Source: Asterias amurensis
Taxonomy: Eukaryota > Echinodermata > Asteroidea > Forcipulatida > Asteriidae
Reading direction: 5' to 3'
Assembly: GCF_032118995.1 (NCBI RefSeq)
Contig: NC_092651.1
Location: 9,821,285 to 9,885,284 of the forward strand
Length of the DNA: 64,000 bases
Of this stretch, positions 1 to 12,600 are shown in pieces. The position numbers and the translations under genes are program-made. Below the pieces are notes generated by a model. It had not been told where the DNA came from and searched no databases. It saw nothing but the letters and a program-made list of their open reading frames with translations. Within the stretch, counting starts at the first letter, position 1, and the number at the start of each line of letters is the position of its first letter.

Positions 1-295
1 CCTACAAGATGGCGACTGTCATAGCAGCAAAGGGGTTACTCAATATGGTCTATCGTGGAAGTTGGTTCCAGATTCTGGGTCCGTTTCCACAGCGTACCCA
101 GCGTGCAGTGCCTAAGCCGGAGCCCAAGTCAAGGTTTTAGAAAGACCCCTAGAACCAGTATAACAACAGCGAGTCCTAGCTTTGAGTCTCGTTGTGCCTA
201 GACAGTGATAAATCAGACTGCTTCTTCAGAAGTGGTGAACAACGGATTGCTGCATGATGAGTGTTCAAGGGCCTTTCTCAAATGTCAGCTTAGGC

Positions 296-590
296 TCTGG
301 CTTATTCTTATATAGCGCATTTCACAATAACGGTAGTAATGCGCTTTACATTAGTGCCCTGGTCATGGGGCCAATAACATCCCTTTTTAATGTTTCTCAG
401 CTCCCTTGGGAGTATACAGCCCTAAGCTGCCTATAAGGCGCTTGTGGCTTTTTCATACACAGTATCAACCTCTACCCTCGTAGGTACCCATTTATATCTG
501 GGGGAAGAGAAGCAATTATAGTAAAGTATCTTGCTCAAGGACAAAAGTGTCACGACCAGGATTCGAACCCGCACTCTTTAGAAGCTTCTT
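296..590 (-). mobile_element. tRNA-derived SINE, minus strand
   Basis: Shares its body with the copy at 8623-8970: tatatagcgc…tttcacaata, cagctccc…gagtatacagccc, accctcg.aggtacccattta, and a box-B-like ggattcgaacccg near 559. The tRNA head with box A is truncated or diverged here. Confidence 0.75.
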
Positions 591-679
591 TAGAAGTGGT
601 GAACAACGTATTGCTGCATGATAAAGCGCTATATACCCAGTGTTATTCACTCATCAATCTTTGTGTATATTTTCCTCAG

Positions 680-3600
680 GTGATATTGAGACCATTGATG
701 CAGAGGTCAAGGAAGCACAACCAGAGGGTGAACCCGATGTGCCTAAAACACGCTCAGCCTGGGACAAGTCTAATCGTTCTGCCTCGGGGTCTCCTGGCAT
801 TGCTTCCTCACCCAAAGAAGGTAAGACAGAGAGCAGAGATCCTATTGACCCAATTCACCAGGGCCCAATTTCACGGCTGTGCTTACCGCCGAATTCTATG
901 CTTACGATCACGATTCCCCGCTTATGTGCAAGCGCTGAATTTCTGCGCTAGCCTTGTAAGCGTAGAATGCCTAGGAATGTGGAGTACTCACGCGGAGAAG
1001 CCGCAATTCGCCACAAACCCGTGAAATTCGCTTGCCGTAACGCAGAATTCCCTGCGTCCGTAAGTGCCGATTGTGTGCTTACGGTAAGCAGAGCCATGAA
1101 ATTGGGCCCCCGACGTCAAATAGAATAATCTTGGACGCGCCATACTGGTGGGCAATGTCACTGTGCGTTATTCATATGAGTGCGCATTTTTAGACGATGC
1201 AGCGTTTACACATAAACATAACTTCCAACCAAAATGGTGAGCGTACCAGCAGTCGCCGCATGTGACGTGCGTGCAGTGGGTCAACAAAGACAAATGAAAT
1301 TAATCTTCTATTTCATGTCTTAGCACTTGTTCAAATAAAAACAGTTAACCTAAATGCAAGTTAAACTCAGTCGGGAAGTTTTTTTCTTATTTTGATTCCA
1401 GTCCTGTGAAAAGAATTCGAGTCTAGTGAACAATTTGAGCCATAAGCCCAGGGCCCAATTTCATAAAGTCTGCAAGCATAAACAAAAATGCAACGCACAG
1501 AAATATCTTGCTAAGCAGAAAAAGATTACCTGCCAACATTCCATAAAGCTTACCTTGTTGGGACTGGTGCCCCACTCAATATCTGCTAAGCAAAGAAGTT
1601 TGCTTAGCAGCATTTATTTTTGAAGTGGGCCCTGTTGTCTTGCAAACCATTCTAAAAGACAAAATTGAAATAATCCCCTCAAATTGTGTTTTTTTATATA
1701 CTCAGAAACAGATGCAGAGCAAACACTAAAGGCCCCATCTTCCCCACTGAAGCCGACATCCCCGTCCAAACCATCTGAGATAACCCAAAGTCCGAGAAAA
1801 TCCCCAAGGCCTGACGAGAAACAATCGAGTCCCGTCAAGACAAAAGAAGTTTCTCCGAAGAAGTCGTCTAGCTCCAGCTCCTTGGAGAAGGATGCGGATG
1901 AGCCCAAGACGGAGGATAGTGAAGCCGACAAAGAGAAACAATGTAAGTGGATTAGCACCTTGCTACAGATCTTCTACAACAACGTAACATAAGACCAGGC
2001 CTTAGATCGTCATCATCATCACACATACTCGATGTTCCCAAAGCTTGTCTGGCAAGTTACGGAGACCGTGCCTTTTCCAGCTGCGCACCGCGTCTCTGGA
2101 ATTCCTTGCCAGACGAGCTGAGGGACACACCTGATCTGTCAACCATTCAAACACAACCTCAAGACCCATCTGTTTAATTTGTCAGCTTGCTAGCTTCCGG
2201 CGCTCTTGAATGGTACCATTCCAGATACTGTGCACCTTATAAATTTTATATTATTACTATTAAGTAGGTTTTGAAACTTTGTGCATGGTGGCAGTATAAT
2301 CAGGTGGGGTCTTCAGTAACTCCTCATGAAAATCTCTTATTGAAATGAAATTGTCATGTGTTAGTTTTATTGAATACGTCTACATGTATATAGGATTAAA
2401 ACAATCAAATGTTTCAAAAACCAAAGGTATACTTTGCTATTAATGAGCTGAAGGGGGTTCGGGTGGTCACAGGACCAAATATGCCACATGGGAAATGAAA
2501 GCTCACGCCATTTGCGAGTTAGATTTAGACAATATCTGTTACTGTTACCTGGACTTTCTAAGTTAAAAGGGGGCCGCTAAAATTTGAATTTCTCAGACTA
2601 GAGACAGTTGCTATTTCACTAAGTTTGGGGCTCAATTTTCATAGTTAGGTAAGGGACAGTAAACACCTGTACACAATTCTGAAAGAATGTTCACTTTGGT
2701 TGGGGCAAGGTTTTCTATAATTAGTTACAAGACAGTTAGCGACCATACACTATTCTAAATGAATGAGGATGACTCAAAGGTACCATTACTTTACTTATTC
2801 TTTAATTGTCAAAGACAGGTTGTTATTTTTGCAATAATTAAAGAAAGAATATGCACTCGGAGATACATGTAGCAAATGCACTTAACCCAGCATTTCATCA
2901 TTTTCTTGATTTTCATTCCATTTCCATCTCCTTCCATTTTTTTGTCATAATGTACTTTTACTTTCCTCTGTTGGTAAAACTGGAGTTTGTGAAGTTTTAT
3001 TTCGCTGACTTTTTCTCTTCAAAATGTATGCACTTTAAATACTCCCCATAAAGCCACGCTGCTTTTTGTTTGCATTATCCCTTTAACAAATGGGCAATCA
3101 TAAACTGTATGATTGTTGTCCAGTGAAAAGGTGTAATTGTTGCTATTTATTATTATTCCCCCTCAATTCTTTCCTCTGTTCTTAAAGGTGAAGTTCAACT
3201 GAGTTCCTCAGTCCCCCTGACCGGTAGTTCTACCCCTGCTCTCAACATATTTTCTACCCCGACCAAACAAACAACTTCCCCTGCAACAGGTTCTTTAAGC
3301 TCAACCCCCCTCTCGGCCATCCAAACCCAAATTCTTAAAAAAAGTAGTTATTTGGGTTCCGAAGATGGCTCTAATACCACAAAAACTCAAGAAGGTGCTA
3401 ATGATATGTCTCGTGCAATCCCAATCGAGCTCAATCTCCGTAAAACTCCCCTCTCACCTCAACAAAACAACCTCAAAGCACTGACCCCCTTTGATGACCA
3501 ACTAGATAGCCCTGATGATATCTTGATCCTAGATGATCCCACTAGAAGCCCAGTGCAACCCGTATCCAGCCCTTGTAACTCAAAACTTAACCCAGATGCA

Positions 3601-6600
3601 CCCATTTTTGAGCCCATGAGTCCCGTTGATGCTTGGGGCACGCTAAAGCAAGAAACAAAGATTGCTGCAGGAGGTATGAACAAGTTTGATGAGTGCAGCT
3701 TCTTAAAGTTTGCAGCTAACAGTTTTGAAAGTTGTTTTTTATCCAAATCCTTCAATTTTGCTTTTTATGTTTTGCAGTGGCCTCACTTTTTTAAAGATTC
3801 ACCCAGCCTGATTTTTATTTCATTAAAAGTGTTGCAAACTTGCTTTTCTTTTCTAAAATTTTGTACATACTCTGCAGACCTGATACTTAGTATAGACAAT
3901 TGCCTCAATGCCTCTGGTCATTGGGCCGTATTCATAAAAAAATAGCAATTGCTTTTTCTAGGCTTTTGCTTACATCTTTATACATACATCTGTATAAAGA
4001 TGTAAGCAAAAGCCTAGAAAAAGCAATTGCTATTTTTTATGAATACGGCCCATTGCCTTTGTGCCCCCTTAAAATGCCCAATTAGAAATGTTAACTTTCT
4101 TAATTGATGGATGGCTCATGCCTAAAGCATTTGCCTCTATCACTGTGGCCCTGGTTCGATTCATGGTAGGGGACATAACCAGTAGAGTTGTGCATTGTTT
4201 TTCTGCCATGCCACAGTGGTTTTCTCTAGATCCTCCCATTATCCTCCCTCTGGAAAAATCAATCACTTTGATTTCATTTATGTTTCAAATGCTTTCATGT
4301 TAATCTCTGTTCTTAACCTCACAAGGCTCATTGTTGTTATTTGTTCCAAGTATGGTATCAACTCAAACTTGTCGAAATTGTCCTCATTGTATCATGGATT
4401 AATACACAACACACGTCCAAACAAATCTTACGTTATGTGTGAATGTTTGTGCTGCACTGTGTTTCTACTTTAACTTGTATTTTGCAAGATTATTAAATAC
4501 TAAAAAACCATAATAAACTTTAATAATTTTCATCTCTCTTTTTGAGATTTTGTTTCTTTCGGCACATTCACTTAGACTAATCAACTTCAGTACAAACTCT
4601 TGTTTATAAAAAGATTAAACTTTAGTTGTTGGAAGGCTTTCCATAACAAAATTTTGTTATTAACTGCATAGATGCTAATTTTGCTGTTTAACATTTGTGT
4701 TTTGTAAGTGCAACTTTTTACAAGGCATTTGTGACCTGAGTAATTTGTTTGAATGGTCAAAATTTGTGACCTGAGTAATTTGTTTGAATGGTTAATTATG
4801 CATAATTAAGTTTTTCAAGTGAAAGGCAAAAATACATCTCTTGTTATATGGTTGGCTTCCATGTTTATCCATGTAACCCCACAACCAAACGTGTCCTGGG
4901 CCCAATTTCATGGCTCTGCTTACAGTAAGCACAGAATCAGTGCTTACGGAAGCAGGGAATTCTGTGCTTACGGCAGGCGTACTTCACGGGTTAGCGGTGA
5001 ATTTTGGCTTATGCGCGTGCGTACTCCATGTTCCTAGGCATTCTACGCCTACAAGGCTAGCGCAGAAATTCTGCGCTTGCACGTAAGCGGGGAATTGTGA
5101 TCGTAAGCGCAGAATGGACGGTAAGCAGAGCCATGAAATTAGGCCCTGCAGTCTAATGTTTTTCCATAAACCAGTATTACCTTACAATCACTATACAACA
5201 TACTTACATTTTGCTCTACGGAAAATATTTTAGTATTATTGCTTTTTATCTTTCGATATTGTAGCTCTCGTGAGCCAAGTGGAGTTGGATAGTGATGAAG
5301 ACAATGAAGAAGACCAACCACAGTGAGTATAAAACATCAAAATTGAAAAATGTTTTGGTTTTTAAAAGATATTTCTGACCTACACAAGGCCAAACGGCCA
5401 CTTTAAAGGATTTGGGTACTTTTTCTAACACAAAACACAATGTCCACAGATTTACATTAAACTCACACACTCACAATGTCATGAAAATACGTTTTTAAAG
5501 CTAAAATAATTTTCGTATCATGATCAGTGAGACGGAAATTATTTTCATGACATTGTTTTACTCATTTCTCAAAAACTACAGCTCCTCAGCAACTAATATT
5601 TTCAGGGAAGCTTTCTACTATCATTATTTTCAAACTGTGTAAGTTTAGTGTAAATCTGTAGACATTGTGTTTTTCGTTCTACAAAAAGTACATCGACCCT
5701 TAAGGAAAGGGCTAAACTTAACTGGTTTGAGCTGTGGACCAAATTATATGTCACTAGGGGCACATTTCCACCTATTCCTGGGGCTGAAACAGGGGAACCC
5801 CCTTCTTAGTCCATAAGGATGTCAGATGGGTATCAACCGATAGGGGCCTAGCTGGTACGGCAGAATGCACTACCTTTCCAACTGTTTACGAAGCAATTAC
5901 GGTTAAAGACACTGGACACTAATGGTATTTGTCAAAGACCAGTCTGTCGCCAAGTTGGTGTATCTCAACATATGCATAAAATAACAAACTTATGAAAATT
6001 TGAGCTGAATTGGTCGTCAAAGTTGCGAGATAATAATGAAAGCAACCTTGTCAAATGAAGTTGTGTGCTTTTAGATGCAAGTTGATTTTGAGACCTTTTC
6101 TAACTCTGAGGTCTCAAAATCAAATTTGTGGAAAATTACTTGTTTCTCAAAAACTACGTTACTTCAGAGGGAGCTGTTTCTCACAATGTTGGATACTATC
6201 AACCTCTCCCCATTACTTGTTACCAAGTAAGGTTTTATGCTAATAAATATTTTGAGTAATTACCAATAGTGTCCACTGCCTTTAAGTGCTCTCAAGGGCG
6301 CAAGTGTCATGACCAGAATTTGAACCCACCCTCTGCTGCTTACAACACCAAAGCTTAGGCACATTAAACTAAACTGCACGGGCCACGACACGCCAAACAT
6401 GTTTACTTATTGTTTTCCCAGCCTTCCCTAAACTCGTTGAACAAGCAGAAAGCCTGGTTTCACGCTCAAATATTTGTAATGCAACACTCTCCTATACTAA
6501 ACTAATTTTGATGATGCTTCAAATTCCTGTGATTGTTTTTAATCAGTGGCTGATAACGCAATCAAATCTAATCTAAGATTTTTCCGATCACCTTAGATAT

Positions 6601-9600
6601 GACGATGAAGCCGCGGATAGATCAGAAGTCATCGAAGGACTTGAAACCGGAAACTTCGACACTGATGCCAGAGTGAGATACAATTATGTTCATTATTCAA
6701 TTTAATTTTTGAAATTTCATACAAGTTTTAGTTCCAGGATATTTGATTCCATCGATTATGGGAGAGTTTTGACAAAAGATTGACACAAGTCGTTGGTTAC
6801 GATGGCAATACAGTGTTTCAATATTGCACAGTTGTAGAGCGTCTGAGTAGCGCACGTAGTCATTACCAAGAATAATTATACATGCGCGCTTCTGCACCCC
6901 CTCCAGATCATTGCACTGCTTGCTTGAAATAATACCTGACCATGCGGGTGCAGTGTACTCGAAATGACAAGGTTCCAATTTCATGGCTCTGCTTAATGTA
7001 AGCACAGAATCGGCGCTTACCGAAGCAGGGAATTCTGTGCTTACGGCAAGGGTACTTCCTGGGTTAGCGGCGAATTTTAGCTCCTGCTTGGCGTACTCAA
7101 CGTTACTAGGCATTCTTTGCTTACACAGCTAGCGTAGAAATTCGGCGCTTGCATGTAAGCGGGACTAATGATGGTAAACGCAGAATTCAGCGGTAAGCAG
7201 AGCCATGAAATTGGGCAAAGATCATTTGTGCTCAGATAATGAACTCCAACATGTAAAACTGAAACTTCCTTCTTCGTTTTCTCTCCATTGGGTTCTGGAC
7301 TGTAGAGTGATTAATTTTAATTACTTATTTTCTTAGAGCCATTGGCTTCACAACCAGAATTAATGAATGAAAACGTAATGAGCTATAATTTAAATGTTGG
7401 TATCAGATTCTGCGAACATGCTCCCTGCCGGACCTGAGCAAGCTCTTCCGCACCACCCTTGCCTTGAACCCTTTCTACGAGGTAGAGAAGCAGACCATGG
7501 AGATTGCAGCCAGAACACTGGAGCTAGAGTTGGCCGATCTTCAAGTTCAGGATGTCGATGATGATGATGAAGAAGAGGAAGATGATAGCAATGAAGGATG
7601 CGATGATGTCGACGGCAACGATGCTGGGTAAGGACAATTCATATTTTGTTTTAAATTATTTTTTTCAAGATTTCTCCATTTTGATTTGAAATCCGTTTGT
7701 GTCCCCCCCCCCCTTCCCTCCCCCAGAAGAAAGATTTAATACAAATTAAAGTAAGGATCAAATTCATCAAAACATGAAGAAAGTCGCCCCAGATTGCAAA
7801 GTAGTACTTTTTAAACCAAAGATAAATGCATGCCAGTAGGCTTCAGGCCCCCAAGCTTTTACGCTTTGCGCACACAGTTTAGGTTTCTTCTTTCAGCAGC
7901 CTGTCACATCCCTGTTCGTTTGATTTATAATTAAAATACTAGGAATACTAAGCGCCCAAATGAACTTAGGTAAAAACACAGTAATGTGCTTTGATGATGA
8001 GCCTACTTGGTTTGACAAAGCACATAATCAACACACATTGTTATTATTGTTAAATGGTGTTTGAGGCTTTGCATGGTGTGGAGAATAAGAGTAACTATAA
8101 ATAAACTATAAGTAAACTTGTAGGTACAACCATGAGTAAAATCTCTTTTGAAGGAGTGGTGGCTCTGAAAAGAGCCGGTTTGGTCTTGACGTTTCAGTCA
8201 GTATACTCTGCTCGTCTTCAGGAGAATGCTGGGCTTCTATATTTATAGTTACTCTTGTTATTATTGTTGTAAACATAATGTTCAACTTTGACAGTGTTTC
8301 TTTATTGTTGTTTATTTGTTTCTTGTTGTTGTGTAGTGATGAGGCTGATGTAGATGACGATGACGACGATGAGGAATACAAGAGTCTAGTGGAATCCATG
8401 AAGAGCATCTTAGAAGCTGCTGGTAAGAATCTTGAGACGCCTTTATAGCATCTTCCATCCTTCTTCTCAACATTTCTAAGGTCACCCAGATCTAACCCTC
8501 TTATAAAGTCAGGCATGCAACTCTTCCGCGGATCCGCAATTTTTTTCATGTTTCAATGAAATGGAAATTCACCGCTATCATGAAATCACAGAGACACAAG
8601 TTTTCCTCGTACAGCATACCTTAATAATAATAATAACACATTTCTTATATAGCGCGTTTCACAATAACCGTATCAATGGGCTTTACATTAGTGCCCTGGT
8701 CAAAGGGCCAATAACATCCCTGTAATGTTTCTCAGCTCCCTGGGGAGTATACAGCCCTGAGCTGCCTGTAAGGCGCTTGTGGCTTTTTCATACGCAATAT
8801 CAACCTCTACCCTCGCAGGTACCCATTTATACCCCTGGATGAAGAGAAGCAATTATAGTAAAGTATCTTGCTCAAGGACACAAGTGTAATGACCGGGATT
8901 TGAACCCGCTTTCCGGTGAATCAGCACCAGAACTTGAATTCGATGCTCTTAACCGCTCGGCCATGATACCTTCTACTGTATTTTGTTAACAGTCTCGCTA
9001 CAGAGTGTTTTTATGTGTTTGTAGTATAAGGGGATGTCGGGGGAACCAGACACTGTTAGTGCCCAATACATGACTAGGACACAATGGACCCTTCCCATGA
9101 AATATGCTAATTACATTCACGCATGCGTACAGACCCTATTGGTTGGCAAACGCCATAGAGTTGGGCACTAAGCAGACGCGCAATAGCATCTGTGTCACGC
9201 AGCCGTTAGTCCATGTACCAAACAGCGCGATTTTCCCTCATTTTGCCAACCAAAATGTTAGTGCGCACGCACTATGCGCAATTTACATATTTCATGAGAA
9301 GGGTCTATTCTCCTCCTGTACAGCATACCGTCTACACTATTTTTGCATAGTCTGGCTCTGTAGTGTTTTTATTGCTTGTTGAATAAGAGGATGCCGGGGG
9401 AATTAGATACCAATACGCGGCTAGCTTTAGTACACACGATTATTAGGAAATTATTTTCCGCATTTTGTTTCCGCTGGAGAGTTGCATGCCTGTAAAGTGG
9501 TGCCACCTGTTCTTAGTAGCAGGCTTCCAGATGTCTTGCCGACAGTCTATGCCAGGTTCACCCCCCCCCCCCCTTTCAATCAAACTCTTGGGCTTACTAT

Positions 9601-12600
9601 GGAGCCAGTCATTAGTGGAACCTTTCTGCATGACATCTACTCTAGAATAATAGTGGTAATAAACGGTAAATATTTAGCGCCAAAGTCGCCTAGGGCAAAG
9701 AATGGCAAAGGCTGTGGGTTTGAATCCCACCCAAGTATTCACAAGACTCGGTGGGAAAATTACAGTGCATTGCACACATCAGTGTAAGGGTAATCCCAAA
9801 TAATATAGTTTTAAATTGTGTTAATCTTTCATGTTGTGAGGAGTGTTTTAACTGTTGAAAATCTTCTCGGCAGATGCTGAGGACAACCCCACCATAGCAG
9901 ATCATAAGGGTCAAGGGTCAACTGGGGGGTCAGATGACAGGTCATCCAAGTCTTCCTCGCCGGTCGGAGCCGAGGGTGGGGATGAGGAAGAAGATGACAT
10001 GGCTGACGGGAATGAGTCGGGAGAGAGTAAACCTATCAATGAAGACTGGGACTCGGGTAGGTGTTTTTGTTGCTGGTGTATTGATTTGTTTGTTATGTGA
10101 TTTTCTTTCTAGGGGTGTGAGGGGTAGATCATCAAATGCCTGTAACATTTTCAAGCCTGCGGACTATGAACAGCAAATTACATGTGACCGGTTTCAAAAA
10201 ACCTTAATTAATTTTTACATTATCTTCATGCAGACTTGAATCCTTGATTTTGATTGGTCGATCCATAGCAACAAGGAGTGTTATTGATCATATATTGCAC
10301 TGCCCATATCTCACTCTGTGTGTTCTAACTCCGCCTATTGTGCTTTTTCGAAAGTGGCGTGTTTTTGTCAAATGCTGATCATCACATGCGTTGCTTAAAC
10401 TTTGCTGGAAGATAAATTCATGGAAATACAGACAAAATATAGCGAGTTTGAGTATGGATATGGTACACAGAAGTGCCATATTTTGTTCGTACTCCACTCG
10501 CGCTTGTGTGATAACTTATACTAAGTCAGATTCAATGATTTATTTACTTCAGGAGACGGGACTGACGGGGAAGAGGAGAGGGAGGGAGACGACGAGAGTC
10601 TCTTCAGTCGACTTGAAGAATCTAGACTACAACTGGAGAAGGAACTAGGGTGCGATACCTTCATCAAAGCTTACAAATCAATACAGGTAAGACAACCTAC
10701 ATTTTGACCATTTCTTATTTTGATTGCCGCAATCTTAATAAGCATCGGTCACAGGGCAATCTAGACTACAACTGGAGAAGGAACTAGGGTGCGATACCTT
10801 CATCAAAGCTTACAAATCAATACAGGTGAGACTTCCTACCTGTTGACCATTGCTTATTTTGATTGCTTCAATCTTAAAGAGCATCGGTCACTAGACTACA
10901 ACTAGAGAAGGAACTAGGGTGCGATACCTTCATCAAAGCTTACAAATCAATACAGGTAAGACTACTTACCTGTTGACCATTGCTTATTTTGATTGTCATG
11001 AATAAGCATTGTTTTTATTTTTAAAACATTTTTTAATGAGATGTTGCCTTACAAGTACATCACACGGCCAGATGGCCACCTCAATGTGAGGGCTACACTT
11101 CATCGGTTTGGGCTATCGACCAAAATCAACTGCCACCTGGGGCACGCTATTTCTGGGGCTGAAACAGGGTTACCCCTTTAATACAGTCTGATGTAGGCTT
11201 GGGTATTCTCCACCAGGAGCCTGGCTAGTAGAGCAGAATGCACTACCTGCCCAACTTTTTTCGAACCAAATATGTTCAAGTGCCTTGCTCAAGGGCACAA
11301 GCATCGTGACTCAAAACAAACCCACACTATGCTGCTGACAACACCAGGCCCCAATTTCATAGAGCAGCTTAAGCAGACAATATTGCCTTATAATTGTTGC
11401 TCAGCAAAATTGAGCAGGACACCGGTCACAAATTGCACCTGAGACATGGTATTGTGGCTGGCGACCTTGTTCTATTAAGCATAAGTTTGTTGTGCTTAGC
11501 AACTTGTTGTGCTTAAGCATCTATGTGAGATTGGGCCCACAGCTTGGATCCAGTAAACTAGACCAATCGACAACGATATTAAACCGATCCTTTACTCGTG
11601 TCTTTAAACTTCTTGTCGTTGATTCTTGTTGTGATCCTGCCAGGCAATCCATGAAGACGAGGATGAAGATATAGAGCAAGGCACCAAGGTGATTGGTAGC
11701 ATCTTAGCCGAGGATCAAGAACACCTATACACTAAGATACTACAACTAGTCATGGCTGACGGAGCGTATACAGAAGGTTAGAAACCCCCCCCCCCAAAAA
11801 AAATCAATCGTTGTGCCTTGTTTCATACCACAACCGATATATAGCAGTGGGAATCCAGGCCTGATATTTCACGGAGGCATTGAAGGCGATTTCCTCTGTG
11901 CCCCTGGTCAATGCCTCGGTGCCCTTTAAATCCTCTCGTAGAAAGTGACAATTTCCTCTTGAAGTGCCTGAAATTGCCTAGGAACTTGCCCTTTCAAAAA
12001 TGTAGAATACACGCCTGGAGTTTACCAAAATGTTCCTATTGACTCCTTTGCACGATGCGCAGTGCAATGCGCTATATTTGTGACGGTGCAAGGGCGCTAT
12101 AAATAGTATTTTTATCACTTCCGGGGGTACATGCGATTTGCCCTGCACAGATTAATAGGCATTATGTCACTTTTGTTGCGCCATAGTTGCAATTTGCTTT
12201 AAAGGTGGACTATAACAGCTCCTTTAAAGTCTTATTGTCCTTTGATGGATTAGACGTCTGTGGTGGTAATGTGTTCCAGTCTTTAATAACTGTTGTGGGT
12301 ATGAATGAATATACCCCCGGAAGTGATTTAGAGCGCCCACACGCAGTCAATCCCTGGGCCATGTTTCATAGAGCTGCTTCAGCAGAAAATATTGCTTAAC
12401 AATTTTCTGCTCAGCAGAAATGAGCAGGGTACCAGTCGCAAGTTGTACATGTGACATGGTAGGTTGGCCGGCTACATGAACCTTATTCTGGTAAGCAGAA
12501 TTTTGTTGTGCTTAGCTATTTTTGTGCTTTAAGCAGCTCTATGAACTTGGGCCAAGATTATCATCAGGAGACAATGTTTCCTCAAGTGTTGAATTCCTAC

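Noticed and set aside
6697..7113. 138-codon minus-strand frame in a NEK1 intron
   Set aside because: The first half is a MITE terminus. The part after it ([20 protein letters not shown]) faintly resembles a LINE reverse-transcriptase tail, but it is too short and isolated to call.
9934..10239. 101-codon frame over NEK1 exon 9874-10056
   Set aside because: Wrong frame; the NEK1 frame gives the acidic tail with consistent splice phases.
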